Assembly: GCA_007123575.1 (NCBI GenBank)
Contig: SKKV01000019.1
Span: 1-10,610 of the forward strand
Source of the DNA: Wenzhouxiangella sp.
Lineage (GTDB): Bacteria; Pseudomonadota; Gammaproteobacteria; Xanthomonadales; Wenzhouxiangellaceae
DNA length: 10,610 nucleotides
Direction of reading: 5' to 3'
Shown here: piece after piece, positions 1-7,083 of the stretch
Position numbering within the stretch: position 1 is the first letter of the stretch
Layout of the letters: every line of letters begins with the position of its first letter
The notes under the pieces: model-generated
What the model was told of the DNA's origin: nothing
The model's database searches: none
What the model saw: only the letters and a program-made list of their open reading frames with translations
Made by a program: the position numbers and the translations under genes

Positions 1-656
1 AGGCCCAGCTGCCGCAGCTGGTTGACCGTGATTTCTTTCCGGTCGGATACCACTGTTTCTATCACGACGCCGAAAAGAAGGGCTATTCCGGCGTGGCCCT
101 GTACTCACGCCTGCAGCCGGACCGGGTCAGCTACGGGCTGGGCTGGCCCGAGTTCGATCGCGAAGGCCGCTGGCTGCAAGCCGACTTCGGTACCTTGAGC
201 GTGATCTCCCTGTACCTGCCCTCCGGCACATCGAAAGAAGAACGCCAGCAGTTCAAATACGAGTGCATGGACTACCTCAAGCCGCGCCTGGCCGAGATGG
301 CCGCCGACGGCCGTGACTACGTGATCTGCGGCGATTGGAACATCGCCCACAAGGAAATCGACTTAAAGAACTGGAAATCCAACCGGAAGAACTCGGGTTT
401 CCTGCCCGAGGAGCGGGCCTGGATGGACGAGGTATTCGGCCCGGTCGGACTGCACGATGCCTTCCGCATCATCGACCCGCGGCCTGACCGCTACACCTGG
501 TGGTCAAACCGCGGCCGGGCCTGGGATAACAACGTGGGGTGGCGGATTGACTACCAGGTCGTCAGTTCCGGGCTGGCCGAGCGCGTGCAAGACGCCGAAA
601 TCTACGTCGACGAGCGCTTTTCAGACCATGCCCCACTGACCCTGAACTATCGCTAG
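1..656 (+). CDS. xth: Exodeoxyribonuclease III / AP endonuclease, 5'-truncated by the window edge
   Basis: The product is a DNA-repair enzyme that cleaves DNA 5' to abasic sites and removes nucleotides 3'->5' from duplex DNA, acting in cytoplasmic base-excision repair. The reading frame is open from base 3, giving 217 visible residues; the family is about 255-270 long, so roughly 40 N-terminal residues lie outside. The GTG at 93 is internal, because conserved sequence (YHCFYHDAEKKGYSG) precedes it. Visible motifs of the DNase I-like fold, numbered from the first codon, are GDWN (Asp111, Asn113), WRIDYQ (Asp183) and the C-terminal SDHAP (Asp208, His209), which supply the metal-binding and catalytic residues. 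The stretch SNRKNSGFLPEERAW resembles the ExoA/Neisseria-Xanthomonas type more than E. coli XthA. The stop overlaps the ampG start by one base, suggesting co-transcription and translational coupling. The family call is secure; the exact substrate preference is not visible. Confidence 0.93.
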   Translation, partial: AQLPQLVDRDFFPVGYHCFYHDAEKKGYSGVALYSRLQPDRVSYGLGWPEFDREGRWLQADFGTLSVISLYLPSGTSKEERQQFKYECMDYLKPRLAEMAADGRDYVICGDWNIAHKEIDLKNWKSNRKNSGFLPEERAWMDEVFGPVGLHDAFRIIDPRPDRYTWWSNRGRAWDNNVGWRIDYQVVSSGLAERVQDAEIYVDERFSDHAPLTLNYR

Positions 657-2020
657 TGAACAGCTACCTGCGCATGTTCCTTGATCGGCGCGTTGCTTTC
701 ATTTTCGCGCTTGGGTTTGCCAGCGGATTTCCCTGGTCGATCATTGGCAAGCTGTTCGGCTACTGGTTGTCCAGCGCGGGCTTGACCCGGGCCGACATCG
801 CTGTCCTCGGCGGCGTTGCGATGATTTACGCGTTCAACTTTCTCTGGGCGCCGCTGCTGGATCGGGTGCGTCTGCCCTGGCTTTGTCGTCGCTTTGGTCA
901 GCGTCGCGGCTGGATTCTGCTGGCCCAGCTCGGGATCGCAACCGGCGCGCTGGGTCTGGCCCTGATAGGGCTTCAATACGGTCCGCTTATGGTTGCCGTT
1001 GCAGCCGGTTTGGTCGTCGTCTTCGGCGCCACCCAGGATGTTGGAATTGACGCCTACCGTATCGAGACGATACCGCGCGAAGAGGGTCGAAAAATGGCGG
1101 CTGGGGCTTCGGCCGCGACTGCCGGCTGGTGGACCGGGGCTGGCCTACCCGGCGCTGCCGCCTTCATCATCGCCGGCCGCACCGATGACTTCATGGCGGC
1201 GTTCCTTTTCCTGGCCGTCTGCGCCCTGGGCCTGATCCTGATCACCCTCCTGATTCCCGAGCCAGAATCGCTGCGTGAGCAGGCTCAGGCCGAAGATGAG
1301 GCCCGGGTCCGGCAGGCTTTGGCAGGAACGCCGGGCGGGCGGCGAACGCGCCAGGTTGAGGCCTGGCTGATCGTGACTGTGCTCCAGCCCTTTGCCGAGT
1401 TTTTCCGCCGCAATGGGCTCCAGCTCGCCCTGGCGATCCTGGTTTTCGCCCTGATCTTCAAAATTGGCGAGTCTTTCATGGGTCGCATGACACCCGTGTT
1501 CTACCAGGAAATCGGTTTTACGCCCGAGCAGGTCGGCTGGGTCAGCGGTGTGTTTGGCTGGTTCACGATGGTGGTTTTCGTGATCATCAGCGGCATGATC
1601 AATGTGCGCTTCGGCATTTTTCGCGGCCTGTTGATCAGCGGTATTGTCATGGCACTGGCCAATCTCAACTACGCGCTGATCGCCTTGGTCGGTCCCAGCC
1701 TCAATTTGTTTATCTTTGCCGAAGTGGTTGATAACTTGACGACGGCCTTTTCCACCGTCGCCTACGTATCATTCATCTCCTACCTGACCAGCCAGGTATA
1801 TACCGCTACCCAATACGCCTTGCTGGCATCGATCAGCAACTTCGGCCGCACATCAATGGCCATGGCCAGCGGCACCCTGGTCACCTGGCTGGATAGCTGG
1901 GCCCTGTTTTTTTGCATCACCACGATCATGGTGATACCGAGCCTGATCCTGCTGTGGTGGATTCGACACCGGCTGCGCGACCGCCTCGGCGACGTTTTTG
2001 CAAAGGCTCCGCCCGGCTGA
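656..2020 (+). CDS. ampG: AmpG-type muropeptide permease (MFS/PAT family)
   Basis: This is a predicted inner-membrane proton-driven importer of GlcNAc-anhydroMurNAc peptides released by wall turnover, and it feeds cytoplasmic muropeptide recycling. It has 454 residues with about 12 hydrophobic segments from residue 12 to 436 and a basic/acidic central loop at about 201-250. AmpG/PAT signatures are the DRxxLPW loop with RRGW (69-86), ATQDVGIDAYRIE (125-137), KIGESFMGRMTPVFYQEIGF (269-288) and YTATQYALLAS (382-392). The E. coli protein is longer (491 residues). The chosen GTG start shares its G with the TAG stop of xth, and no Shine-Dalgarno sequence is evident, which fits translational coupling; an ATG at 674 is the alternative and would lose six residues. 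It converges on the lipoprotein gene across 15 bp. Nearby anmK and a wall endopeptidase support the recycling role. Bacterial paralogues of AmpG exist, so the transported substrate is an inference. Confidence 0.85.
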   Translation: MNSYLRMFLDRRVAFIFALGFASGFPWSIIGKLFGYWLSSAGLTRADIAVLGGVAMIYAFNFLWAPLLDRVRLPWLCRRFGQRRGWILLAQLGIATGALGLALIGLQYGPLMVAVAAGLVVVFGATQDVGIDAYRIETIPREEGRKMAAGASAATAGWWTGAGLPGAAAFIIAGRTDDFMAAFLFLAVCALGLILITLLIPEPESLREQAQAEDEARVRQALAGTPGGRRTRQVEAWLIVTVLQPFAEFFRRNGLQLALAILVFALIFKIGESFMGRMTPVFYQEIGFTPEQVGWVSGVFGWFTMVVFVIISGMINVRFGIFRGLLISGIVMALANLNYALIALVGPSLNLFIFAEVVDNLTTAFSTVAYVSFISYLTSQVYTATQYALLASISNFGRTSMAMASGTLVTWLDSWALFFCITTIMVIPSLILLWWIRHRLRDRLGDVFAKAPPG

Positions 2021-2035
2021 CCCACTTTTCCCCAA

Positions 2036-2767
2036 TCACCTTTCCCCTCTGCCCGTCACAACCGCGCCTCTGCCCATGATCAGCTGCGGGTGCTGGCTGA
2101 TCAGGGTAGCCAGCTGTTCGGCGGTCAAGGTATCGATCAATTCGGTCAGCCAGTTGGCTTCGGCTTCGGCCATGTCGACGGCGCGTTGGCGGCGCTGGTC
2201 GACCAGGTCGCGGGCCAGGTCGGGAGATTCTGTGGCAAAGGCCTGGATCAGTTCGCGCTGGCTGGCGGCCAGGGCCTGGCGTGACCGGGTCCTGACCCGA
2301 TCCAGCTCGCTGGCGGCCTCGGCCACACGCGCTTGCTGACTGGCGCTAAGCGCTATTGCATCGGCCAGCGCCTCGTCTTCCCACCAGTTGCCGCGCGGAG
2401 ATAGTGCGCTCCTGGTGCCGGTTTCTGTATCAGCGTCGCGGCCGGCCAGCACTTCGCGCCGGCGCTCCAGCATCTGGTCGCGCAACTGCTCGCGCTGGTC
2501 CAGGCGGTCGTCATCCGGCGTTCGGGCCTGGCGCTCGGCCAGCGCTTCGGCCAGGACCTCGGCCCGGGCGGCCTGGTCTTGTTCCGCCGCGGCAGCGGGC
2601 GCTTGGGCGGGTTCGCTCTCGGTCGCTGGCTCTGGCGCGACCATCTCCTGCTCACTGTTGTCATCGGCCTGACAGCCGGCAAGCAGCAGTGTCGCCAGCA
2701 CGACGCCGGCGAGGATTCTCAAGCGTGTTTGGCAAAGCGGTGCGTTGATGTTCATTTGATTCGTCAT
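2036..2767 (-). CDS. Spy/CpxP-like periplasmic lipoprotein
   Basis: This 243-residue predicted lipoprotein may be a periplasmic chaperone or envelope-stress/metal sensor of the Spy/CpxP/CnrR type. The signal peptide is basic (R15, R17), then hydrophobic (18-29), with lipobox LLAGC and Cys32; the next residue is Gln rather than Asp, which favours outer-membrane sorting. Residues 35-68 are a low-complexity Glu/Ala/Pro linker. Residues 62-111 are a charged helix rich in Gln, Arg and Glu. A WWEDEALADAIALSASQ block (128-144) precedes long helices and a second LTAEQ at 214-218. These two LTxxQ-like motifs in a helical protein are the basis for the call. The ATG at 2767 was chosen because it gives a proper signal peptide; the ATG at 2755 is equally possible, and neither has a Shine-Dalgarno sequence. 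The frame stays open 102 codons further upstream into anmK, but that part is not signal-like. It is the third gene after the M23 peptidase and anmK, 73 bp behind anmK. Confidence 0.72.
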   Translation of the reverse strand: MTNQMNINAPLCQTRLRILAGVVLATLLLAGCQADDNSEQEMVAPEPATESEPAQAPAAAAEQDQAARAEVLAEALAERQARTPDDDRLDQREQLRDQMLERRREVLAGRDADTETGTRSALSPRGNWWEDEALADAIALSASQQARVAEAASELDRVRTRSRQALAASQRELIQAFATESPDLARDLVDQRRQRAVDMAEAEANWLTELIDTLTAEQLATLISQHPQLIMGRGAVVTGRGER

Positions 2768-2840
2768 GGGGCGGGGATGGGCATCAGAATAATGATCAAG
2801 GTTCAATCGCTGCTGAACAGTCGAGAATGCATTGGCCAGG

Positions 2841-3971
2841 TCAGGAACTTGGCGGCTCGAACAGGGCCCCAAGCAGGGGGCGGGACCGGGCGCCGGTGAC
2901 CGGTTCGGTGTTGACAGGCCTTGCTGCCAGGCGCTGGCGGGCCAGCCAGGCGAACAGCACCGCCTCGACCTGGTCGGGATCAAGTCCATGAACGGCGCTG
3001 CTTTCAATGGCAAGGTTGTCCAAATGTACGGCCAGCCGCTGGACCAGGTGGTGGTTATGAACGCCGCCACCACAGAGGATCAGCCGTGCCGGCTGGCAAG
3101 CCGGCAAGCGCTGGATGGCATCGGCCAGGGTGCGGGCGCTGAGTTCGGTCAGGGTGGCCTGGACATCCACGGGATCCAGCTTTGGGTGCTGAGCCAGTCG
3201 CAGATCCAGCCAGGCCGGATTGAAATGTTCGATGCCGGTGCTTTTCGGTGCCGGCTGATCAAAGAAGGGGTCGTCGAGCAGGCTGTCCAGCAGGGCGGGG
3301 TCGACCTGGCCGCTGGCGCCCCAGGCCCCGTCGCGGTCATAGCGGGTAGGGTGGTGGCGACGGTACCAGAGATCGAGAAAGCAGTTGGCCGGGCCGGTAT
3401 CGAAACCGGACAGACCGCCGGTTGCCGGTAGCACGGTCAGATTGGCGATGCCGCCGAGGTTGGCGACCAGGCGATCTTCATGTTCGACCTGGAACAACGT
3501 CTGGTGCAGCAGCGGTGCCAGCGGTGCGCCCTGACCGCCAACGGCCAGGTCGGCGCGGCGGAAGTCGGCCACGGTGGTCAGGCCGGTGCGCGCGGCAATG
3601 CGCCAGGGGTCACCGATTTGCAGGGTGTGGCCGGCCTCGCCATCGGGGCGATGCAGCAGGGTCTGGCCGTGGCTGCCAATGGCCCGGAAGGCCGTCGTTT
3701 CCAGGCCGGTGCGGCTGATAACCTCCCTCGCCGCGGCGGCCAGCGCGTCACCGAACAAAGCATCCAGTCTTGCCATCTTTGCAACCGGGTAGCGGTCGGG
3801 ATCGGAGCGCACCTGGTCCAGCATCTGGGCCAGATCGGGATTGAACGGGGCAGTGAGCGTGGCCAGCACCTGGATCCGGTCATCGGCCAGGTCGACCGCG
3901 ACCGCATCGATGCCGTCCATGCTGGTGCCCGAGATCAGCCCGACATAGCCCTCAACGCGGCGGTCGGACAT
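2841..3971 (-). CDS. anmK: Anhydro-N-acetylmuramic acid kinase
   Basis: This cytoplasmic enzyme of peptidoglycan recycling uses ATP and water to open 1,6-anhydroMurNAc and phosphorylate it to MurNAc-6-phosphate. At 376 residues it matches the family (E. coli 369). Visible motifs are the N-terminal nucleotide-binding GLISGTSMDGIDAVAVDL (11-28), GSHGQTLLHRP (99-109), VADFRRADLAVGGQGAPLAP (134-153), NLGGIANLTVL (171-181) and GFDTGPANCFLD (189-200), whose Asp191 corresponds to the catalytic base. KSTGIEHFN (243-251), LCGGGVHN (299-306) and the C-terminal LLGALFEPP (366-374) are also present. All key blocks are intact, so it should be active. The ATG directly follows the TGA of the M23 peptidase gene with no intervening base, so translational coupling is expected; no Shine-Dalgarno sequence is evident. 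The pairing with an M23 peptidase gene and divergent tyrS is known from Pseudomonas. Confidence 0.96.
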   Translation of the reverse strand: MSDRRVEGYVGLISGTSMDGIDAVAVDLADDRIQVLATLTAPFNPDLAQMLDQVRSDPDRYPVAKMARLDALFGDALAAAAREVISRTGLETTAFRAIGSHGQTLLHRPDGEAGHTLQIGDPWRIAARTGLTTVADFRRADLAVGGQGAPLAPLLHQTLFQVEHEDRLVANLGGIANLTVLPATGGLSGFDTGPANCFLDLWYRRHHPTRYDRDGAWGASGQVDPALLDSLLDDPFFDQPAPKSTGIEHFNPAWLDLRLAQHPKLDPVDVQATLTELSARTLADAIQRLPACQPARLILCGGGVHNHHLVQRLAVHLDNLAIESSAVHGLDPDQVEAVLFAWLARQRLAARPVNTEPVTGARSRPLLGALFEPPSS

Positions 3972-5453
3972 TCAGCAGCTGGCGCTGTCGTCCTCGCAGC
4001 CTGTCTGGTCGCGCTGCGCCAGCATCAGGGGCGAGCCTGGGTCGACATAGTCCAGACGCGCCAGCAGCGGTCGGCCGGCGGCCAGGAAACTGTCCATAAG
4101 GTCGCTGGGCAGCGGGTCGGCATCGGGCAGGTCAACCGTGCGCGGATTGCGGTGGACGCCGTTGACCAGGAACTCGTAGTGCAGGTGGGGTCCGGTGGCC
4201 AGGCCGGTCATGCCCACCGCGCCGATGGTTTGACCCTGGCGGACGCGATCGCCCTGCCGCACATCACGGCGCGACAGGTGCAGGTAGCGGGTGATGATGT
4301 TGTTGCCGTGCTGAACGAAGACGTAGTGCCCGTTGACATTGTTGTAGGCAGACCGGATCACCCGACCGTCGCCTGCCGCCCATACCGGCGTGCCGGTGGG
4401 TGCGCCATAGTCGGTACCGTTGTGCGGGCGGACCTGGCGCGTGATCGGGTGGAACCGACGCGGGTTGAAGTTGGAGGTCACCCGGGTGAAGTTCAACGGT
4501 GCGCGCAGGAAAGCCTTGCGCATGGGCCGCCCGTCCGGGGCAAAGTAGTCCGGCCCGTTGCCGGCATCGAAGCGAATGGCCTCGAAGGTTTCACCCTGGT
4601 TGGTGAAGCGGGCGGCAAGAATGGGTCCGTCACGCAGGTACTGGCCCTCTCGCCAGACCTCTTCGTAGACCAGGGCAAAACGGTCGCCGGCCCGAATATC
4701 GAGAGCAAAATCGATATCCCAGCCGAAGATGTTGGCCAGGCGCATGGTCATGCTGTCCGACAGGCCGGCGGCTTTGGCGGCATTGAACAGCGAGCTGGAA
4801 ATGATGCCGCTGGACTCAACCACGCGCCGATCCAGGGCGCGCGGCTCGATCCGGCTTGTCAGGCCGTCAGCGCCTTGTTCCACGAACAGCCAGCTTTCTT
4901 CATCTAGCTCGGCCCGCAGGGCCCGGAAACCCTCGTCGGCGTCGATGTCGAAGGCAAACTGGTCGCCGGGTCGAATCCGGGCCAAGCCGCGGGTGTCATC
5001 GTCCAGGTGCACCACGCGATGCAGCAGGCCCGGGCCCAAGCCGACCTGGCGGAAGATGCGCTCCATGGTCTGGCCAGGCTGGACCGTCACCACCGTCCAG
5101 TCGCGCTCTGCCGGCGCTTCGGCCAGGTCTTCTTCCGCTGTGAGCGCGGCAACTTCTTCGGCTTCCGCCATCGCGGCGAGGCTGACTGAGCTTTCAGACG
5201 TGCTGGCAGCCAGCGGCAAATGGATGACTTGAGCTGCTGGTTCGGCGGTTTCACGTTCTCCGGGGAACCAACCAAGCGCCAGCCCAGCCACCACCAGTCC
5301 GACTGCAGCCGCGCTCAAGCCAGGACGGGCCCGGATGCCATCGCGGACGCGCTCGATCAGCGGTGCTGCGGCAGAGAACAGAGCCTGGCCCATCTCTGCA
5401 GGCGAGCGGCGAGCCCGGCGCTGCCGGCGCGTGGCCATCCGATGTTTGGTCAT
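3972..5453 (-). CDS. Membrane-anchored M23 peptidoglycan endopeptidase (MepM/OapA-like)
   Basis: This is a zinc metallo-endopeptidase expected to cut peptide cross-links of peptidoglycan in the periplasm, helping sacculus expansion or turnover. In its 493 residues, a basic cytoplasmic tail (1-42) is followed by one membrane segment (about 46-63) and an acidic Ala/Glu linker (70-117). An OapA/LysM-like domain comes next (about 118-170; TVQPGQTMERIFRQVGL), then a Csd3-type middle domain (about 215-300; FNAAKAAGLSDSMTMRLA, DIRAGDRF), and the M23 domain (about 330-440). Zinc ligands are His344 and Asp348 in HNGTD and the second His of HLH (His425); His392 and His423 are the other conserved active-site histidines. 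The GxxGxxTGPHLHYEF block is intact. The ATG at 5453 has no clear Shine-Dalgarno sequence; ATG at 5438 is an alternative. It heads the anmK unit and is divergent from tyrS. The architecture equals E. coli MepM (YebA) and the peptidase beside Pseudomonas anmK; strict orthology is not proven. Confidence 0.92.
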   Translation of the reverse strand: MTKHRMATRRQRRARRSPAEMGQALFSAAAPLIERVRDGIRARPGLSAAAVGLVVAGLALGWFPGERETAEPAAQVIHLPLAASTSESSVSLAAMAEAEEVAALTAEEDLAEAPAERDWTVVTVQPGQTMERIFRQVGLGPGLLHRVVHLDDDTRGLARIRPGDQFAFDIDADEGFRALRAELDEESWLFVEQGADGLTSRIEPRALDRRVVESSGIISSSLFNAAKAAGLSDSMTMRLANIFGWDIDFALDIRAGDRFALVYEEVWREGQYLRDGPILAARFTNQGETFEAIRFDAGNGPDYFAPDGRPMRKAFLRAPLNFTRVTSNFNPRRFHPITRQVRPHNGTDYGAPTGTPVWAAGDGRVIRSAYNNVNGHYVFVQHGNNIITRYLHLSRRDVRQGDRVRQGQTIGAVGMTGLATGPHLHYEFLVNGVHRNPRTVDLPDADPLPSDLMDSFLAAGRPLLARLDYVDPGSPLMLAQRDQTGCEDDSASC

Positions 5454-5479
5454 GGGGTGAGGTTTCGCGGCTAAAAACC

Positions 5480-5493
5480 CGGTAACATTACCG
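5480..5493. repeat. Perfect inverted repeat CGGTAA-CA-TTACCG, possible operator
   Basis: Two 6-base arms are separated by two bases, forming a nearly continuous 14-bp palindrome in the intergenic region between the M23 peptidase gene and tyrS. It covers the predicted -10 box of the peptidase promoter. A second, outer pair, CCCGG (5478-5482) and CCGGG (5498-5502), overlaps it. A dimeric regulator could bind here and block the leftward unit; no regulator gene is present nearby. The bases are certain; the operator role is inferred. Confidence 0.4.
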
Positions 5494-5514
5494 ATTTCCG
5501 GGTCAACAAGTCAA
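5485..5514 (-). promoter_or_regulatory. Predicted sigma70-type promoter of the M23 peptidase-anmK-lipoprotein unit
   Basis: On the minus strand, TTGACT (5514-5509) and TAATGT (5490-5485) are separated by 18 bp. This places transcription start about 25 bases before the peptidase ATG. A second TTGAC (5505-5501) lies too close to the -10 to serve as its -35. It was predicted by eye only; the hexamers are good but not perfect. Confidence 0.45.
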
Positions 5515-5603
5515 CCGTTCAGTCGGCTTTGCCGGCTCCGCGGTCTACCGTGATCCACGCTGGCGCGACGTGTTGGGGCCGGAGCACAATCGTTTCAACA
5601 ACC

Positions 5604-6812
5604 ATGGCGAGTAAGTTTGTGAGCAGTATCGATGAGTTGACCAGGGGCGCGGCCGAAGTAATCCAGGCCGAGGAGTTGGCCGAGCGGCTGGCTGGCAGCA
5701 ATCCGCTGCGTGTCAAGGTGGGTTTTGACCCGACGGCACCCGATCTGCATCTGGGCCACACGGTCATCATCAACGCCATGCGCCGGTTTCAGGATGCCGG
5801 CCACGTTGCCATTTTCCTGATCGGCGACTTCACCGGCATGATCGGTGATCCGACCGGCAAGAACGTCACCCGCAAGCCGCTGTCGGATGCCGACATCCGC
5901 GCCAACGCGCAGACCTACGCCGACCAGGTGTTCAAGATTCTCGACCGTTCCGCCACCGAGGTTCGGTTCAACTCGGAGTGGTTCGGGGAAATGTCGGCGG
6001 CCGACATGATTCGCCTGGCCTCCAAACACACCGTCGCCCGGATGCTGGAGCGCGATGATTTCGACAAGCGCTACGGCTCGGGTCAGCCGATCGCGATCCA
6101 CGAATTCCTGTACCCGCTGGTTCAGGGTCATGATTCGGTCGCGCTTGAGGCCGATATCGAAATGGGCGGCACCGACCAGACGTTCAATTTGCTGGTCGGC
6201 CGCCAGCTCCAGGCCCAGGCCGGTCAGAAACCGCAGGTGATCATTACCTGGCCGCTGCTGGAGGGCACCGACGGCGTCCAGAAAATGTCGAAGTCGTTGG
6301 GCAACTACATCGGTATTACCGATCCTGCCGACGACATGTTCGGCAAGCTGATGAGCATTTCCGATGATTTGATGTGGCGCTATTTCGAACTGCTCAGCTT
6401 TCGCCCCTCGGCCGATATCGAACGGCTAAAGCAGGCCGTGGCCGACGGTCGCAATCCGCGCGATGTCAAATTCGAGCTCGGATTGGAACTGGTTGATCGC
6501 TTTCATGGCCAGGGCGCCGGCGCTGCGGCTCGCGATAACTTCATCGCGCGTTTCCGCCAGGGTGAAATGCCTGAAGATATTCCCGAAAAAACGCTACCGG
6601 TGGGGCCGGACGGGTTGGGCATTGCGTCGGCCCTGACCGCCTGCGGTCTCACGGCCTCCAATTCCGAAGCGTTCCGCATGATCAAGTCAGGCGCAGTCAA
6701 GATCGATGGCGAGCGGGTTGAAGACCGAAGCCTGGTTTTGGCTGCGGGTTTCGAGGGGGTGCTGCAAGTAGGCAAGCGCAAGTTCATGCGCCTGGCGCTC
6801 CAATCCGCTTGA
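5604..6812 (+). CDS. tyrS: Tyrosyl-tRNA synthetase
   Basis: This is a cytoplasmic class I aminoacyl-tRNA synthetase that charges tRNA-Tyr with tyrosine. From the ATG at 5604 it has 402 residues, the size of the TyrS subtype found in Pseudomonas (TyrZ-like). Motifs are FDPTAPDLHLGH (41-52, the HIGH signature is HLGH), FLIGDFTGMIGDPTGK (71-86), EFLYPLVQGHDSV (167-179), GGTDQ.FNLLVGR (188-200) and KMSKS (227-231). The C-terminal S4-like RNA-binding domain is at about 338-395. The frame is open upstream to a GTG at 5529, but those 25 residues do not resemble the family, so the internal ATG was preferred. GTG at 5619 is another possibility, since relatives start near SSIDEL. No strong Shine-Dalgarno sequence decides the point; a GGAG at 5581 is too far away. 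It is divergent from the M23 peptidase and is followed by a hairpin. Confidence 0.95.
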   Translation: MASKFVSSIDELTRGAAEVIQAEELAERLAGSNPLRVKVGFDPTAPDLHLGHTVIINAMRRFQDAGHVAIFLIGDFTGMIGDPTGKNVTRKPLSDADIRANAQTYADQVFKILDRSATEVRFNSEWFGEMSAADMIRLASKHTVARMLERDDFDKRYGSGQPIAIHEFLYPLVQGHDSVALEADIEMGGTDQTFNLLVGRQLQAQAGQKPQVIITWPLLEGTDGVQKMSKSLGNYIGITDPADDMFGKLMSISDDLMWRYFELLSFRPSADIERLKQAVADGRNPRDVKFELGLELVDRFHGQGAGAAARDNFIARFRQGEMPEDIPEKTLPVGPDGLGIASALTACGLTASNSEAFRMIKSGAVKIDGERVEDRSLVLAAGFEGVLQVGKRKFMRLALQSA

Positions 6813-6819
6813 TCGCTTA

Positions 6820-6841
6820 GCCCGGCCGGGGGTGGCCGGGC
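6820..6841. terminator. GC-rich hairpin after tyrS, possible bidirectional terminator
   Basis: GCCCGGCC (6820-6827) and GGCCGGGC (6834-6841) form a perfect 8-bp stem with a 6-base loop, starting 7 bases after the tyrS stop. It lies between the convergent ends of tyrS and the PLDc_N gene. The T-tract on the tyrS side is weak (scattered T residues from 6845), so Rho-independent termination may be partial. Confidence 0.55.
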
Positions 6842-6865
6842 CAGTTCAGTTTCGGTTGTTCCTGA

Positions 6866-7045
6866 TCAGCCCTTTGGCCCCAACAGGAGCCACAGAATCA
6901 GGCCCACAAGCGGGAAGAACAGCAGAATCAGTATCCACAGTACCTTGGCAACCGGGCCGGCAGAGCTTTGGGCGGTCTTGATGATTGCCCAGATCACGAT
7001 GATCAACCAGATCAGCCCTAGCAGGCCAGCAACTTCTATTCCCAC
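6866..7045 (-). CDS. Small PLDc_N-domain membrane protein
   Basis: This 59-residue integral membrane protein resembles the stand-alone form of the domain found at the N terminus of cardiolipin synthases (PLDc_N). Two hydrophobic segments (about 4-22 and 34-55) flank a short polar loop. The characteristic WILILLFFPLVGLILWLLLG block (37-56) ends in GPKG. There is no HKD phospholipase motif, so it is not an enzyme of that family by itself, and its function is unknown. The GTG start at 7045 was chosen because AAGGA (7058-7054, minus) sits 8 bases upstream and because relatives begin MGIEV-like. A TTG at 7066 would add seven residues but lies almost at the predicted transcription start. The gene converges on tyrS and is divergent from the HD-GYP gene. 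Confidence 0.82.
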   Translation of the reverse strand: MGIEVAGLLGLIWLIIVIWAIIKTAQSSAGPVAKVLWILILLFFPLVGLILWLLLGPKG

Positions 7046-7065
7046 GGCGAAATTCCTTGTCGTCA

Positions 7066-7083
7066 ATGATCAACGCGGATCAT
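7066..7083. repeat. Perfect inverted repeat ATGATC-N6-GATCAT, possible operator
   Basis: Two 6-base arms (7066-7071 and 7078-7083) with a 6-base spacer lie between the divergent PLDc_N and HD-GYP genes. The right arm overlaps a good -10 box for the PLDc_N gene (TATGAT, minus strand, 7084-7079). The position suits a repressor site. The repeat is seen directly; the role is inferred. Confidence 0.38.

Noticed and set aside
2768..2840. A possible separate promoter for the lipoprotein gene (TATTCT and TTGAAC on the minus strand)
   Set aside because: The hexamers are only 9 bp apart, and no -35 at proper spacing or sigma-E type match was found, so it was not listed.
2768..3073. A 102-codon N-terminal extension of the lipoprotein frame
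   Set aside because: Much of it overlaps the 3' end of anmK in another frame, the translation is not protein-family-like, and the lipoprotein signal peptide starts at 2767 or 2755.
3480..4907. A 475-codon open frame on the plus strand antisense to anmK and the M23 peptidase gene
   Set aside because: It spans two well-supported genes on the other strand, crosses their junction, has no recognisable domain and is a typical mirror frame of GC-rich coding sequence.
5535..5585. GCTCCG/CGGAGC inverted repeat in the tyrS leader
   Set aside because: It has only six base pairs with a loop of about 39 bases, which is expected by chance in GC-rich DNA; it is not like a T-box leader.
5529..5603. A 25-residue N-terminal extension of TyrS from GTG 5529
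   Set aside because: It is unlike the family, and the ATG at 5604 gives the usual length.
5595..6131. A 178-codon minus-strand frame inside tyrS
   Set aside because: It is antisense to conserved tyrS sequence, has no domain, and is a shadow frame.
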